Source of the DNA: Paracoccaceae bacterium
GTDB lineage: Bacteria; Pseudomonadota; Alphaproteobacteria; Rhodobacterales; Rhodobacteraceae
Direction: 5' to 3'
DNA: 56,286 nt
Assembly: GCA_021775315.1 (NCBI GenBank)
Contig: JAJFIC010000033.1
Coordinates: 1 to 56,286 of the forward strand
A program made the position numbers and the translations under genes. How positions within the stretch are numbered: position 1 is the first letter of the stretch; the number at the start of each line of letters is the position of its first letter. Below, in pieces: positions 16,771 to 26,508 of the stretch. The notes below the pieces were generated by a model. That model was not told the DNA's origin, searched no databases, and was given only the letters and a program-made list of their open reading frames with translations.

Positions 16771-17583
16771 ATGAGATTACTTTTCTTAGGCGACGTCATG
16801 GGCCGCGCGGGGCGCAGCGCAATTGCCGATCATCTGCCGCGATTGCGCAAAGACTGGGCGCTCGATTTCGTTGTGGTCAACGGCGAGAATGCGACCAGTG
16901 GCATGGGCCTGTCGGGCGTGCACGCGCAGGCCTTGCTGGCCGCCGGTGCCGATTGTGTGACACTGGGCGATCACGCTTTTGATCAGCGCGACATGCTGAA
17001 GGCGATCGAGTCTGATCCGCGTATTCTGCGGCCAATGAATTTCGCCAGATCGGCGCCGGGCAAGGGGTTCCGCCTGTTTGACGCGCCAAACGGCAAACGG
17101 GTGCTGGTGGTGCAGGCGCTGGGCCAGGTTTTCATGAAGAAACCTTATTCGGATCCCTATTCGGCAGTTGATCAGGTGCTAAGAGCGCATCCTGTCGGCA
17201 AACTGGCCAGCGCAATTGTGGTGGATTTCCATGCTGAGGCAACCTCAGAAAAAATGGCAATGGGGCATTGGTGCGACGGGCGCGCCTCGTTGGTTGTGGG
17301 CACGCATACCCATGTGCCAACGGCGGATGCGCAGATCCTGTCGCGCGGCACTGCTTATCAGACTGACGCCGGGATGTGCGGTGATTACGACAGTGTGATC
17401 GGCATGGAAAAAACCGAGCCCTTAAGGCGGTTCATAACCGGTATGATGAAAGATCGGTTTACCCCAGCCAATGGCGAGGCAACGTTGTCGGGCACTTTCG
17501 TTGAAACCGACGACGCCACCGGATTGGCCAAGCGGGTGGTTGCAATTCGCCAGAACGGACGTTTGGCCGAGCAGGCTCCGTGA
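16771..17583 (+). CDS. ymdB: YmdB-type metallophosphoesterase (TIGR00282)
   Basis: A 270-residue dinuclear-metal phosphodiesterase. Bacillus YmdB hydrolyses 2',3'-cyclic nucleotides and affects RNA turnover. Metal ligands are visible in order: LGDVMGR near the N-terminus, VVNGENAT, LGDHAFDQ, VVDFHAEATSEK, then GTHTHVPTAD. All are intact. The stop overlaps the start of the following DMT permease. Cytosolic; role in this organism unknown. Confidence 0.9.
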   Translation: MRLLFLGDVMGRAGRSAIADHLPRLRKDWALDFVVVNGENATSGMGLSGVHAQALLAAGADCVTLGDHAFDQRDMLKAIESDPRILRPMNFARSAPGKGFRLFDAPNGKRVLVVQALGQVFMKKPYSDPYSAVDQVLRAHPVGKLASAIVVDFHAEATSEKMAMGHWCDGRASLVVGTHTHVPTADAQILSRGTAYQTDAGMCGDYDSVIGMEKTEPLRRFITGMMKDRFTPANGEATLSGTFVETDDATGLAKRVVAIRQNGRLAEQAP

Positions 17584-18467
17584 AGCGGTCCATCGGCTAT
17601 TTTCTGGTTCTTATCCTGTTGGGGGCAGGTTGGGGCCTGACCCAACCCTTGTCCAAAATTGCGGTGTCCACGGGGCACAAGTATTTTGGGCTGATCGTCT
17701 GGCAATTGGTGGTGGCTATCCTTGTTCTGGGGGCGCTTAGTTTGCTGCGCGGTCGCGGCTTGCCGCTTGGGATTGCCTATCTGTGGCGGTATGGGTTGAT
17801 CGCGTTGGTTGGCACCGTGGTGCCAAATTCGATCAGCTATCAGGCGGCCGTGCATCTGCCATCCGGTGTATTGTCGATCCTTATTTCTTTGGTGCCGATG
17901 TTTGCCCTGCCACTGGCGCTGGCCATCGGAATGGAAAAATTCGCGTTCATGCGCTTCCTTGGCGTGGTTTGCGGCGCGACCGCGATTGTGCTTTTGGTCG
18001 GCCCCAAGGCCAGCCTGCCGGACCCGGCGATGACTCCCTGGATATTGATCGCGGCGATTTCACCGTTGATGTACGCGGTTGAAGGCACCTGGGTCGCCAA
18101 ATACGGAATTCTCGATATCGACGCAGTGCAATTGTTGTTGGGCGCGTCGATCATTGGGCTGATTTTTGTTGTGCCACTTGCGCTGGTTTCCGGCCAATGG
18201 TTGGATATTACACGCCCATGGGCTGCCCCTGAATACGCCTTGCTTGGCTCGTCTGTTATTCATGCTTTGGTCTATTCGACCTATGTCTGGCTGGTCGGTC
18301 GCACCGGTTCAGTTTTTGCCTCGCAGGTTTCTTATCTGGTCACAGGTTTTGGTGTGCTCTGGGCGATTGTGCTGCTGTCTGAGGCCTATTCCCTATGGGT
18401 CTGGGCCGCGATGGGGATCATGCTGGTGGGGCTGTTTCTGGTACGGCCAAGACCAGAATCTGCATGA
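17580..18467 (+). CDS. DMT-superfamily (EamA) permease
   Basis: A 295-residue inner-membrane protein with about ten hydrophobic segments forming two EamA repeats (MKRSIGYFLVLILLGAGWGL at the start; LLGSSVIHALVYSTYVWLVG in the second half). The GTG start overlaps the ymdB stop (GTGA). Substrate cannot be deduced; relatives export amino acids or other small metabolites. The overlap suggests co-transcription with cyclo-ligase and ymdB. Confidence 0.88.
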   Translation: MKRSIGYFLVLILLGAGWGLTQPLSKIAVSTGHKYFGLIVWQLVVAILVLGALSLLRGRGLPLGIAYLWRYGLIALVGTVVPNSISYQAAVHLPSGVLSILISLVPMFALPLALAIGMEKFAFMRFLGVVCGATAIVLLVGPKASLPDPAMTPWILIAAISPLMYAVEGTWVAKYGILDIDAVQLLLGASIIGLIFVVPLALVSGQWLDITRPWAAPEYALLGSSVIHALVYSTYVWLVGRTGSVFASQVSYLVTGFGVLWAIVLLSEAYSLWVWAAMGIMLVGLFLVRPRPESA

Positions 18468-18581
18468 GGCGTGCCCGCACATTTCCCGATTTGCACGGGC
18501 TTTAGGAGTCTGCACCACTTGTCCAAGGGCGTGATACACGTAACACTATGACCCAGCAGCCTTGATACAACCGGGAACGCC

Positions 18582-20360
18582 ATGACCGAGCTTTTAGCCG
18601 ATCCACAAATCCGCGCAATTGCAGCCCTTGCCGTTGTCGCTGTGATGTTTCTGATGTTTCTGCGCGAGACTTATCCGACCGAAGTCGTCGCAATCACTGG
18701 CGCTGCAATTTTTATCAGCACTGGCCTGTTGCCCTATGAAAGGGCGATTGCGGTGTTTTCCAACCCTGCACCCTGGACCATAGCCGCGATGTTCATCGTG
18801 ATGGGGGGGCTGGTGCGCACGGGTGCGCTTCAGTGGTTCACCGCAAAGGCTGAGGCGCGCGTGGCAGATAATCCGGTTATGGTGCTGGCCACCCTGACGG
18901 TGTTTGTGGTGATATCATCGGCCTTTGTGTCCAACACGCCGGTCGTCGTGGTGATGATCCCCGTCACCGTGCAATTGGCGCGCAGCCTTGGTCTGGCCCC
19001 GTCAAAGCTGTTGATCCCGCTCAGCTATGCCGCGATCCTTGGCGGCACGATGACCCTGATTGGGACATCAACCAACCTGCTGGTGGACGGTGTCGCGCGC
19101 GCGCAGGGCATGGCGGCGTTTTCGATATTTGAAATCACGCCGCTTGGCATCATTCTGGTGGTTTGGGGGTTGCTCTATCTCAGAATATTTGCGCCACGTC
19201 TGTTGCCGGATCGTCCATCTATGGCCAGCCTGCTATCGGACCGCCGCGCGCGCAAGTTCTTTACCGAAGTGGCGGTGCCGGACGGCTCTAAACTCTGCGG
19301 TCAAGCGGTTCTTGAGGTCGACTTGTTCAAGCGCGACAAGGTGCGGGTGGTGGATGTTTTACGCGGCGATCTTTCGCTGCGGCGTGATTTGGCCGCCGTG
19401 GTTTTGGAAACCAGAGACCGCGTTGTCCTGCGTACCGAGATCGGGGAATTGCTTGGCCTGCAACAAAACAAAGCCGTGCGCGATGTTGATAAATTATCCT
19501 CGGTCGAGACCACGACGGTCGAGGCCCTGATCTCGCCCGGTTGCAAAATGGTGGGCCGCACGCTTGGCTCTTTGCGTTTGCGCCGCCGCTATGGGGTGTA
19601 TCCGTTGGCGGTACATCGGCGGAACCAGAATATCGGACGTCAGTTGGATGATCTTGTGGTGCGGTTCGGTGATACCCTGCTACTGGAAGGTGCTGCCGAA
19701 GACATCGCAAGACTGGCCAGTGACATGGATATGGTCGACATTGCTCAACCCAGCGGGCGCGCTTTTCGGCGCAGCCACGCACCGATTGTGCTGATTGCGC
19801 TGGCTGGTATTGTCTTACTGGCGGCCCTTGGTGTGGCGCCAATTTTTGCGCTGGCGGTGGTGGCTGTGGCGGTGATCCTGCTGACAAGATGTATCGACGC
19901 GGATGAGGCGTTTAGTTTTGTTGACGGTCGCTTGCTGGCGTTGATATTCTCGATGCTGGCGGTTGGAGCGGCGCTTGAAGCCTCGGGCGCGGTTAAAATG
20001 ATCGTCACCGCCCTCAGCCCGGTTTTGCAAAGCTTGCCACCATTCATGATCGTCTGGGCGATCTATCTGTTGACCTCTGTGCTGACCGAACTGGTGTCCA
20101 ACAACGCCGTGGCCGTGGTTGTGACCCCGATCGCAATCGGGCTGGCCAGCGCCCTTGGTGTTGATCCCCGCCCGCTGGTTGTGGCCGTCATGGTCGCCGC
20201 CTCGGCCAGCTTTGCAACGCCAATTGGCTATCAGACCAACATGCTGGTCTACGGCCCCGGAGGTTATAAATTCACGGATTTCATCAAGATCGGCGTGCCT
20301 CTCAACCTGTCGGTCGGATTGATCGCCAGCCTGCTCATTCCGTTTTTCTGGCCATTATAA
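18582..20360 (+). CDS. SLC13-family permease with central TrkA-C (RCK_C) domains
   Basis: A 592-residue membrane transporter of the divalent-anion:Na+ symporter type. The N-terminal half has about five membrane segments and the hallmark SNTPVVVVMIP and GTSTNLLVDG motifs. A cytosolic insert (about 215-390) holds two RCK_C-like domains (VAVPDGSKLCGQAV; ISPGCKMVGRTLG). The C-terminal half repeats the signature (LTELVSNNAVAVVVTP; ATPIGYQTN). Such proteins move dicarboxylates, sulfate or similar anions; the substrate here is open. Convergent with a second member at 20561-22342. Confidence 0.9.
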   Translation: MTELLADPQIRAIAALAVVAVMFLMFLRETYPTEVVAITGAAIFISTGLLPYERAIAVFSNPAPWTIAAMFIVMGGLVRTGALQWFTAKAEARVADNPVMVLATLTVFVVISSAFVSNTPVVVVMIPVTVQLARSLGLAPSKLLIPLSYAAILGGTMTLIGTSTNLLVDGVARAQGMAAFSIFEITPLGIILVVWGLLYLRIFAPRLLPDRPSMASLLSDRRARKFFTEVAVPDGSKLCGQAVLEVDLFKRDKVRVVDVLRGDLSLRRDLAAVVLETRDRVVLRTEIGELLGLQQNKAVRDVDKLSSVETTTVEALISPGCKMVGRTLGSLRLRRRYGVYPLAVHRRNQNIGRQLDDLVVRFGDTLLLEGAAEDIARLASDMDMVDIAQPSGRAFRRSHAPIVLIALAGIVLLAALGVAPIFALAVVAVAVILLTRCIDADEAFSFVDGRLLALIFSMLAVGAALEASGAVKMIVTALSPVLQSLPPFMIVWAIYLLTSVLTELVSNNAVAVVVTPIAIGLASALGVDPRPLVVAVMVAASASFATPIGYQTNMLVYGPGGYKFTDFIKIGVPLNLSVGLIASLLIPFFWPL

Positions 20361-20392
20361 ACCAACGTTTGACCAGCCTGCCCAATCAGCGT

Positions 20393-20535
20393 TCCAAAAA
20401 TACTCCGGGGGAAGGGCGCGCCAGCGACCGGGGGCAGCGCCCCATAGCCGACCAGCGATAGCGGCGTCGGCCCGGCCCAAGCCTGCTTGAGCGAAGCGAA
20501 ATCAGGCGCGGGAGCATCCCTTGGCCCAGAAACAA
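20393..20535. repeat. Structured GC-rich intergenic repeat
   Basis: Between the two convergent SLC13 genes lies about 140 bp with paired G- and C-rich tracts (ccgggggcagcgcccc) and a CCTG...CAGG stem over cttgagcgaagcgaaat. It begins aaatactccgggggaag, a pattern I recall as common between genes in Rhodobacterales genomes. It may be a dispersed REP-like element or a bidirectional terminator. No second copy was noticed in this window. Confidence 0.45.
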
Positions 20536-20560
20536 AACAACCAGCAACCCCAACACAAGA

Positions 20561-22342
20561 TCAAAGCGGCCAGAACACCAGAATCGCCGGAATGCTGACC
20601 GCCACAATCAGGATTTCAAGCGGCAATCCGGTGCGCCAGTAATCACCGAACTGATAGCCTCCGGGCCCAAGGATCAGGGTGTTGTTCTTGTGGCCAATCG
20701 GCGTCAGAAACGCGCAACTTGCGGCCACCGCTACCGCCATCAGAAACGGATCGGCGTTGACATTCAGGCTTTGGGCCATTGCGATGCCAACCGGGGCCGC
20801 GACAATCGTTGTGGCGGTGTTGTTCAGCACATCCGACAGCGTCATCGTCACCACCATCAGCACGGTCAGAATGACCCAGGGTGGCATGCCTTCGGTCAGG
20901 CCGATCAATGAGCCCGCAATCAATTCCGTGCCGCCCGAGCTTTCCAATGCCTGCCCCAGCGGGATCATCGAACCCAGCAAAACGACCACCGGCCATTCAA
21001 CATATGTGTAGACCTCAGACAGCGGCACGATTTTGGTCACAGCGTACAGACCAACAACCACGCCCAACGCAATGGGCAAATAGACCAGCCCAAAGCTGGC
21101 CGCCGCAACGGCCGCGCCAAACAGCCCAATCGCCAGCCAGGTTTTTTCGTTTTGGGTCACGTTCAACCCGCGTTCCGCCAAGGGCAAACATCCCAGCCAA
21201 TCGGTAATCTCGGCCTGACCGTCCGCCGGTGTCAGCAACAACAAAATATCGCCTGTGCGTATCTCGGTACGTCGCACTTGTTTGCTGATCCGACGGCCAC
21301 GTCGGGAAATTCCCATCAGGATCGTGTTGCGCCGCCAATTCAGCCCGATCGCCATGGCGGTTTTGCCACGTATGCGCGAGGTTTCCGTCACCACGATCTC
21401 CATCAGGGCCAGACCATCGCCAACGGCCTCGACCCTTTCCTGACGGTCCGGGTCGGCAAAGTCGAGCTTGAGCGTGGTGCGAAACTCGTCCAGTGCCTCG
21501 GGCGTTGCCTCCAGCACCAGCACATCATTGGCGTGCAATTGACGATTGGCCGACGTGCCATACAGTCGTTTACCTGCCCGGATCACGCCAAGGATAGCGA
21601 CATCGGCCTTTTCTGCCTCGCTATAAAGCTCACGGGTCGCCCGACCGATTTGTTTGGATGCTTCAGGTATGGTCAACTCCGCCACATAGGATGCAAGATC
21701 AAGCAACTGCTGCGGCGCGCCGTCTTCACCCTGATGACGCGGGATCAGCCGCCAGCCGATGGTTGCGACGAATAGCATTCCGGCAAATGCGGCCACCAGG
21801 CCCACCGGCGCAAAATCAAACATGGCGAAAGGCTCGCCAAACGCGTCTTCGCGGATGGTGGCGATGATGATATTTGGCGGCGTGCCGATCATCGTCACCA
21901 TGCCGCCCAGAATGGTCGCGAATGACAAGGGCATCAGCGACAGGCCCGGATCACGCTTGGCTTTTCGCGCGGTTTGCAAATCGACCGGCATCAGCAGGGC
22001 AAGGGCGGCAACATTGTTCATAAAAGCCGACAGGATTGCCCCAACGCTGCCCATGATCGCGATATGCTTGCCAAGTGAACGACCACTGTCCACCAAAGAC
22101 CGCGTAATCAGCTGCACCGCCCCGGAATTCACCAGCCCGGCGGACACGATCAACACCAGCGCCACAACCAACGTTGCCGGATGGCCAAATCCTGCAAATG
22201 CGCGATCTGACGGCACCACGCCCACCAGAACACCAACCAGCAACGCCCCGAAAGCCACCAGATCGTACCGCCACCGGCCCCATAAGAGCATCGCAAAAAC
22301 GCCCGCAAATATTGCAAACAAGATCATTTGGTCAACGGTCAT
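20561..22342 (-). CDS. SLC13-family permease with central TrkA-C (RCK_C) domains (second copy)
   Basis: A 593-residue paralogue of the protein at 18582 with the same layout. The N-terminal transport half has FMNNVAALALLMPV and GTPPNIIIAT. Two RCK_C-like domains occupy about residues 205-370 (LTIPEASKQIGRATREL). The C-terminal half has LSDVLNNTATTIVAAP and LTPIGHKNNTLILGPGG. About eleven membrane segments. The motifs differ enough from the neighbour to exclude a recent tandem duplication. Substrate unknown; sulfate or dicarboxylate uptake is plausible for the family. Confidence 0.9.
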   Translation of the reverse strand: MTVDQMILFAIFAGVFAMLLWGRWRYDLVAFGALLVGVLVGVVPSDRAFAGFGHPATLVVALVLIVSAGLVNSGAVQLITRSLVDSGRSLGKHIAIMGSVGAILSAFMNNVAALALLMPVDLQTARKAKRDPGLSLMPLSFATILGGMVTMIGTPPNIIIATIREDAFGEPFAMFDFAPVGLVAAFAGMLFVATIGWRLIPRHQGEDGAPQQLLDLASYVAELTIPEASKQIGRATRELYSEAEKADVAILGVIRAGKRLYGTSANRQLHANDVLVLEATPEALDEFRTTLKLDFADPDRQERVEAVGDGLALMEIVVTETSRIRGKTAMAIGLNWRRNTILMGISRRGRRISKQVRRTEIRTGDILLLLTPADGQAEITDWLGCLPLAERGLNVTQNEKTWLAIGLFGAAVAAASFGLVYLPIALGVVVGLYAVTKIVPLSEVYTYVEWPVVVLLGSMIPLGQALESSGGTELIAGSLIGLTEGMPPWVILTVLMVVTMTLSDVLNNTATTIVAAPVGIAMAQSLNVNADPFLMAVAVAASCAFLTPIGHKNNTLILGPGGYQFGDYWRTGLPLEILIVAVSIPAILVFWPL

Positions 22343-22462
22343 CGCGCGCTCCGGTTGTTTCGGTAAGCCAAGCCGATTTCAGCGCAAAGTGCAACGGGCT
22401 TGAACCTCAAGGGCGGGCAATTTAATAGAGGTACAGACAGACATATCCGGACGGAGATTATC

Positions 22463-23203
22463 ATGGCAGGCCATTCAAAATGGGCAAATATTCAACACCG
22501 CAAGGGGCGTCAGGACGCCGTGCGGTCCAAGCTGTTTTCCAAGCTTGCCAAAGAAATTACCGTCGCCGCCAAAATGGGCGACCCTGATCCCGATAAAAAC
22601 CCCCGGCTGCGTATGGCGGTGAAAGAGGCGAAATCACTGTCCGTGCCCAAAGACGTGATCACCCGCGCAATTACCAAGGCAAGTGCTGGCGACGGTGAAA
22701 ATTACGATGAAATCCGGTACGAGGGATACGGGCCTGAAGGGGTGGCCGTTATTGTCGAAGCAATGACCGATAATAAGAACCGCACGGCCAGTGTGGTACG
22801 TTCAATTTTCACCAAATCCGGTGGCAATCTGGCGGAAACCGGCGCGGTTTCGTTTATGTTTGATCGTGTCGGGTTGGTGACGTATCCGGTCGACGCAGGC
22901 GACGCTGACGCCGTTTTTGAAGCCGCGATTGAGGCCGGAGCCGAAGACGTCGAAAGCACAGAAGACGGACACGAGATTTACTGTGCCAACACCGATCTGC
23001 ACGAAGTCTCCACTGCGCTGGAAAACGCTCTTGGGGAAAGCGAAACCAGCAAACTGATCTGGAAACCCAACATTTCAACCCCGCTTGATTTGGCGGGTGC
23101 TGAAAAACTGATGCGTCTGATCGAAATGTTAGAAGACGATGACGACGTGCAAACCGTCACTGCCAACTTTGATATTTCAGACGAAGTGATGGCGCAGCTT
23201 TAG
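22463..23203 (+). CDS. yebC: YebC/PmpR-family regulator or translation factor
   Basis: A 246-residue protein of the universal YebC/TACO1 family. Members act as translation factors helping ribosomes through proline stretches, and some were described as DNA-binding regulators. The family signature opens the protein ([19 protein letters not shown]), followed by the three-domain pattern ([33 protein letters not shown]). Start is the ATG at 22463 with GGAG upstream; a longer frame begins at 22400 without a ribosome site. Single gene, divergent from the SLC13 permease. Confidence 0.95.
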   Translation: MAGHSKWANIQHRKGRQDAVRSKLFSKLAKEITVAAKMGDPDPDKNPRLRMAVKEAKSLSVPKDVITRAITKASAGDGENYDEIRYEGYGPEGVAVIVEAMTDNKNRTASVVRSIFTKSGGNLAETGAVSFMFDRVGLVTYPVDAGDADAVFEAAIEAGAEDVESTEDGHEIYCANTDLHEVSTALENALGESETSKLIWKPNISTPLDLAGAEKLMRLIEMLEDDDDVQTVTANFDISDEVMAQL

Positions 23204-23235
23204 GTCTGCGCCAACCCTTGCGGTCTTAGATGGCT

Positions 23236-23604
23236 TTAATCAAAAGAGATTTCGTTGTCGCCGATATAGACATTCGACGCCTCGCAAATATCAATTGAGA
23301 TAGGCTCGTCGAAGACTTCTGATCCATCTGCGCCTTTCCAACCGGCCTGAAAAACCTGGTCGCAAGCGCCGGTTTCTGCGTCAAATGTGGCTTGGCCATT
23401 TTGTCCGGGCATGATCTCGGCGCCGTCAATCCAGTTGGGCGACCAGCCGTTGCCATCATTGGTGTAAAACCCAATCAAGACATTTCCGGCAGTATCATTG
23501 TAGATTTGAAAATATCCTTCGGCGCCTGTTCCTGCCAGCATCGGTGCGCTGCCAAGTCCCAGCGCGAATGCCGTGGCGGTCAGGGTAGATTTGAAAAGGG
23601 TCAT
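23236..23604 (-). CDS. Secreted hypothetical protein
   Basis: A 122-residue protein with a signal peptide (basic MTLFK start, hydrophobic ATAFALGLG, cleavage near residue 24). The mature part is acidic, rich in Gly, Asn and Asp, with two Cys (GACDQVF and DICEAS) that could form a disulfide. I recognise no family. It is divergent from the DMT permease at 23730 with 125 bp between them. Confidence 0.7.
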   Translation of the reverse strand: MTLFKSTLTATAFALGLGSAPMLAGTGAEGYFQIYNDTAGNVLIGFYTNDGNGWSPNWIDGAEIMPGQNGQATFDAETGACDQVFQAGWKGADGSEVFDEPISIDICEASNVYIGDNEISFD

Positions 23605-23729
23605 GGTTTTGCCTTTCTGGTGGAATTGATGAATTGCGTAGGCTGCCCTCTAATAGAAAGCGGATTGCGCTTGCGCACAAGAAAAAACTGGGATTGGGTG
23701 CGACAAGGGGCATTTCCCGACAGGACAGC

Positions 23730-24647
23730 ATGGCACTTCAACAAAGCACCCCACAGACCTATGGCGCGCCTTGGATCGGTATCGTCTGGATGATGATCAC
23801 GGGGCTGATGTTTGTCGCTGTGACCGGGATCGTGCGCTATGTCGGCTCGGGTATTCCAGCCGCCGAAGCAGCCTTTATCCGCTATGTTATTGGCCTTGCG
23901 ATCATGCTGCCGTTCCTGATCCCGGTGTTTCGCCGCGGTATCAAACCCAAAGCCTTCGCGATATTTAGTTTACGCGGACTGGCCCATGCGCTTGGGGTCA
24001 TTTTATGGTTTTACGCCATGGCTAATATCCCAATCGCCGAGGTGACCGCCATTGGCTATACCTCACCGATTTACATCACAATCGGCGCGGCGGTGTTTTT
24101 CGGCGAACGCATGGCAATGCGCCGGATTGTGGCGGTGGTGACGGCCTTTATCGGTGCGATGATCATCCTGCGGCCGGGTTTTCAGGAGATTTCCAACGGG
24201 CAATTGGCGCAGGTTTTGTCTGCACCCTTGTTCGCGATATCCTATCTTGTCGCCAAGAAACTCAGCATGCAGGAAAGCCCGACCGTGATCGTTGGCATGT
24301 TATCGGTGTTCGTCACACTTGGGCTTGCGCCTTTTGCTTATGCCGTCTGGGAAACCCCGGCCCTGACCGAGGTTTTTTGGTTGGGATTGGTGGCCGTGTT
24401 TGCAACCGCCGGACATTTCACCATGACCAAGGCGCTGCATGCGGCCCCTCTGATGGTGACCCAGCCGGTGACGTTCCTGCAACTGGTCTGGGCGATGCTG
24501 CTTGGCTCTTTAATGTTTGGCGAGGCGGCGGATTTTTATGTTCTGTTGGGCGGCGGCGTTATTATCGCCTCGGTCAGTTTCATTTCCTATCGGGAATGGG
24601 TGGTTAACCGCCGGGCACAAACGCCACCAGCAGTCGCTACGAAATAA
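23730..24647 (+). CDS. DMT-superfamily (EamA) permease
   Basis: A 305-residue inner-membrane carrier with ten hydrophobic segments in two EamA repeats. Characteristic motifs are PAAEAAFIRYVIGL, IAEVTAIGYTSPIY and the second-repeat MVTQPVTFLQLVWAMLLGSLMFGE. The ATG at 23730 is preferred over an upstream one at 23634 because the extra residues are hydrophilic and unlike the family. Substrate unknown; not closely similar to the DMT protein at 17580. Confidence 0.88.
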   Translation: MALQQSTPQTYGAPWIGIVWMMITGLMFVAVTGIVRYVGSGIPAAEAAFIRYVIGLAIMLPFLIPVFRRGIKPKAFAIFSLRGLAHALGVILWFYAMANIPIAEVTAIGYTSPIYITIGAAVFFGERMAMRRIVAVVTAFIGAMIILRPGFQEISNGQLAQVLSAPLFAISYLVAKKLSMQESPTVIVGMLSVFVTLGLAPFAYAVWETPALTEVFWLGLVAVFATAGHFTMTKALHAAPLMVTQPVTFLQLVWAMLLGSLMFGEAADFYVLLGGGVIIASVSFISYREWVVNRRAQTPPAVATK

Positions 24648-24751
24648 CGGGTTTTGGGCGCTTCATCGCGAAAAACCTGAGGGCGGGCCAAATTCTAGTA
24701 GTGCGGTTTGAAATTCCGGTCTAAATTCCCCTGATGAACAGGAGAGATTTT

Positions 24752-25762
24752 ATGAGCCGCATTTTCCATTGCCTGAATATCATTGCCCTTTCGGTGCTGT
24801 TTGGCGCACCTGCCCAGGCAGGGCTGACAATCTGCAACAAAGCCGAAGTGCAACACAGCTTTGCCGTCGCCTTTAAGGACGGTGGCAGTTACGTTTCCAA
24901 GGGGTGGTGGAACATTGATCCGGGCGATTGCAAGATCGTCGTTGGCGGGGATTTGACTCGGCGCTATTATTATTTCCGGGCGACGGCGACGGGCCGCGAA
25001 TTTAACGGCGCCGAATATGCCTTTTGCACCATTCAGCAATCTTTTGACATCGTTGGCGATGAGAATTGCACCGCGCGTGGGTATCAAAAAAGCCTGTTCA
25101 AGAAACTGGACACCGGGGAATCCGCCAAGGATTTCACGCTTAACCTTGTGCCTGCAAAATCTGCTCCCAAACCCAAAATCTTAGGCTCGGGCAGTCAGCC
25201 GGGCCAGTATGGCGAACCCTATTCAAACGACGTGACCTTTCAGGATTGCGCGTCAGAAGGCGACGCTGAGTTTTGCAGTTTCCACAGCAGTGGCACCAAG
25301 TTTTTCGTCTATAATGACGGCCGCACGCCGCAGTCGTTGTTCAATGTAATGCGGGGGTTCGATTACGGCACGCCAATCCGGGTCGAGGGCGATTTGGCAG
25401 GGGTTTACGACAGCACGGCAGAGGTGGTGCTGCGCAATCTTACTGTGCGGCCTTATACGGATGCCGACGCCACGCTCAACAGGCTGGCTGGATATTGGTA
25501 TTCTGTAGAAGACCCGAATTCGCAGTTCAACATTCTGGGGGCTGAGCGGGAAAACCAGTATGACGGGCAGATCATGGGCCTCGATTACCTTTCGGTTCAA
25601 AGCTATTGCAACGAGTTTTCTGGCGGTGGCCAATACCTATACGCACGCGAAGAGGGCACGAACGAAAGCTATTGTTATGAGATCGTCAAAGTCACCGTGT
25701 TTGAAATGACGTTGATGTATCTGCCGCGCGGCAATTTCCTGAACTATCGCAAGTTGGATTAA
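24752..25762 (+). CDS. Secreted DUF1036-domain protein
   Basis: A 336-residue exported protein. The start is the ATG at 24752 with AGGAGAG just upstream; an ATG at 24734 would put the ribosome site inside the gene. A signal peptide (IIALSVLFGAPAQA) is followed by a DUF1036 domain (about 25-125) with the LTICNKAEV start, WWNIDPGDCKIVV and an FCTIQQSFDI segment with conserved Cys. The remaining 200 residues carry six further Cys and look like a second extracytoplasmic domain I do not recognise. Function unknown. Confidence 0.8.
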   Translation: MSRIFHCLNIIALSVLFGAPAQAGLTICNKAEVQHSFAVAFKDGGSYVSKGWWNIDPGDCKIVVGGDLTRRYYYFRATATGREFNGAEYAFCTIQQSFDIVGDENCTARGYQKSLFKKLDTGESAKDFTLNLVPAKSAPKPKILGSGSQPGQYGEPYSNDVTFQDCASEGDAEFCSFHSSGTKFFVYNDGRTPQSLFNVMRGFDYGTPIRVEGDLAGVYDSTAEVVLRNLTVRPYTDADATLNRLAGYWYSVEDPNSQFNILGAERENQYDGQIMGLDYLSVQSYCNEFSGGGQYLYAREEGTNESYCYEIVKVTVFEMTLMYLPRGNFLNYRKLD

Positions 25763-25831
25763 CGCCTGCGAGCTGACATTCCGTCAGGTGTGGTGCCGTG
25801 ACTAGCGGTTCCGCTGCGGCGTGCGTTTTTA

Positions 25832-25851
25832 TTGATTGACTAGTCAATCAA
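25832..25851. promoter_or_regulatory. Perfect 20-bp palindrome upstream of betI (BetI operator candidate)
   Basis: The half-site TTGATTGACT is followed without spacer by its exact reverse complement, 43 bp before the betI start. TetR-family repressors bind such palindromes, and BetI autoregulates in enterobacteria and rhizobia. Assignment to BetI is by position. Confidence 0.7.
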
Positions 25852-25893
25852 AATTGATCCAGAAACGGTGAACGAATTACGTCAGGGGGAATC

Positions 25894-26508
25894 GTGCCGA
25901 AACTGGGAATGGAACCGATCCGCAAAGCAGCACTGGTCAAAGCGGCCATTGCCGAGATTGGTGCGGCCCGGTCTTTAGACGTGACTGTCAGCAAGATCGC
26001 CAAACGGGCGGGCGTTTCAAGCGGGTTGGCGCATCACTACTTTGGCTCGAAAGAACAGATTTTCCTTGCCGCTATGCGCCACATTCAGACGCTGTTTCGC
26101 GATCGGGTCCGCTCGGAACTGCGCGCCGCAGAAACACCGCGCCAACGCCTGAACGCCATCATCGCCGCCAGCTTTGACGAGGATGAGTTCGCGCCCGAGG
26201 TGATTTCCGCATGGCTGATTTTCTATGTTCAGGCACAGAATTCCAAAGGCGCGCGGCGGTTGTTGCTTGTCTATACCCATCGCATGCACAGCAATCTGGT
26301 TTTCAACCTGCGCCAGTTGACGAACGAGGCCAACGCCCACCTGATCGCCAATGCTTTGGGCGCGCTGATTGACGGGCTTTATATCCGGCAGGCGTTACAG
26401 GAAAACCCACTTGATCGGTTCCAGACGATGGGATTGGTCTGGGATTATCTGGAACTGAAACTGGCGCAAAGCGACCAGCAACAAAACAACAGGCAGAACG
26501 CGCAATGA
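25894..26508 (+). CDS. betI: Choline-responsive repressor BetI (TetR family)
   Basis: A 204-residue TetR-type regulator. The N-terminal helix-turn-helix (VSKIAKRAGVSSGLAHHYFGSKEQIF, about 29-54, quoted by parts) and the RKAALVKAAI start are typical of BetI, which releases DNA on binding choline. The start is a GTG at 25894 with AGGGGGA upstream. A perfect palindrome 43 bp upstream is the likely operator. Its stop overlaps the betC start (ATGA), so regulator and enzymes form one transcript. The C-terminal ligand domain keeps WLIFYVQAQ and GLYIRQAL, usual for BetI. Confidence 0.9.
   Translation: MPKLGMEPIRKAALVKAAIAEIGAARSLDVTVSKIAKRAGVSSGLAHHYFGSKEQIFLAAMRHIQTLFRDRVRSELRAAETPRQRLNAIIAASFDEDEFAPEVISAWLIFYVQAQNSKGARRLLLVYTHRMHSNLVFNLRQLTNEANAHLIANALGALIDGLYIRQALQENPLDRFQTMGLVWDYLELKLAQSDQQQNNRQNAQ

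Noticed and set aside
18582-22342. Recent tandem duplication of the SLC13 genes
   Set aside because: They are convergent and their motifs differ throughout; an old paralogue pair is more likely.
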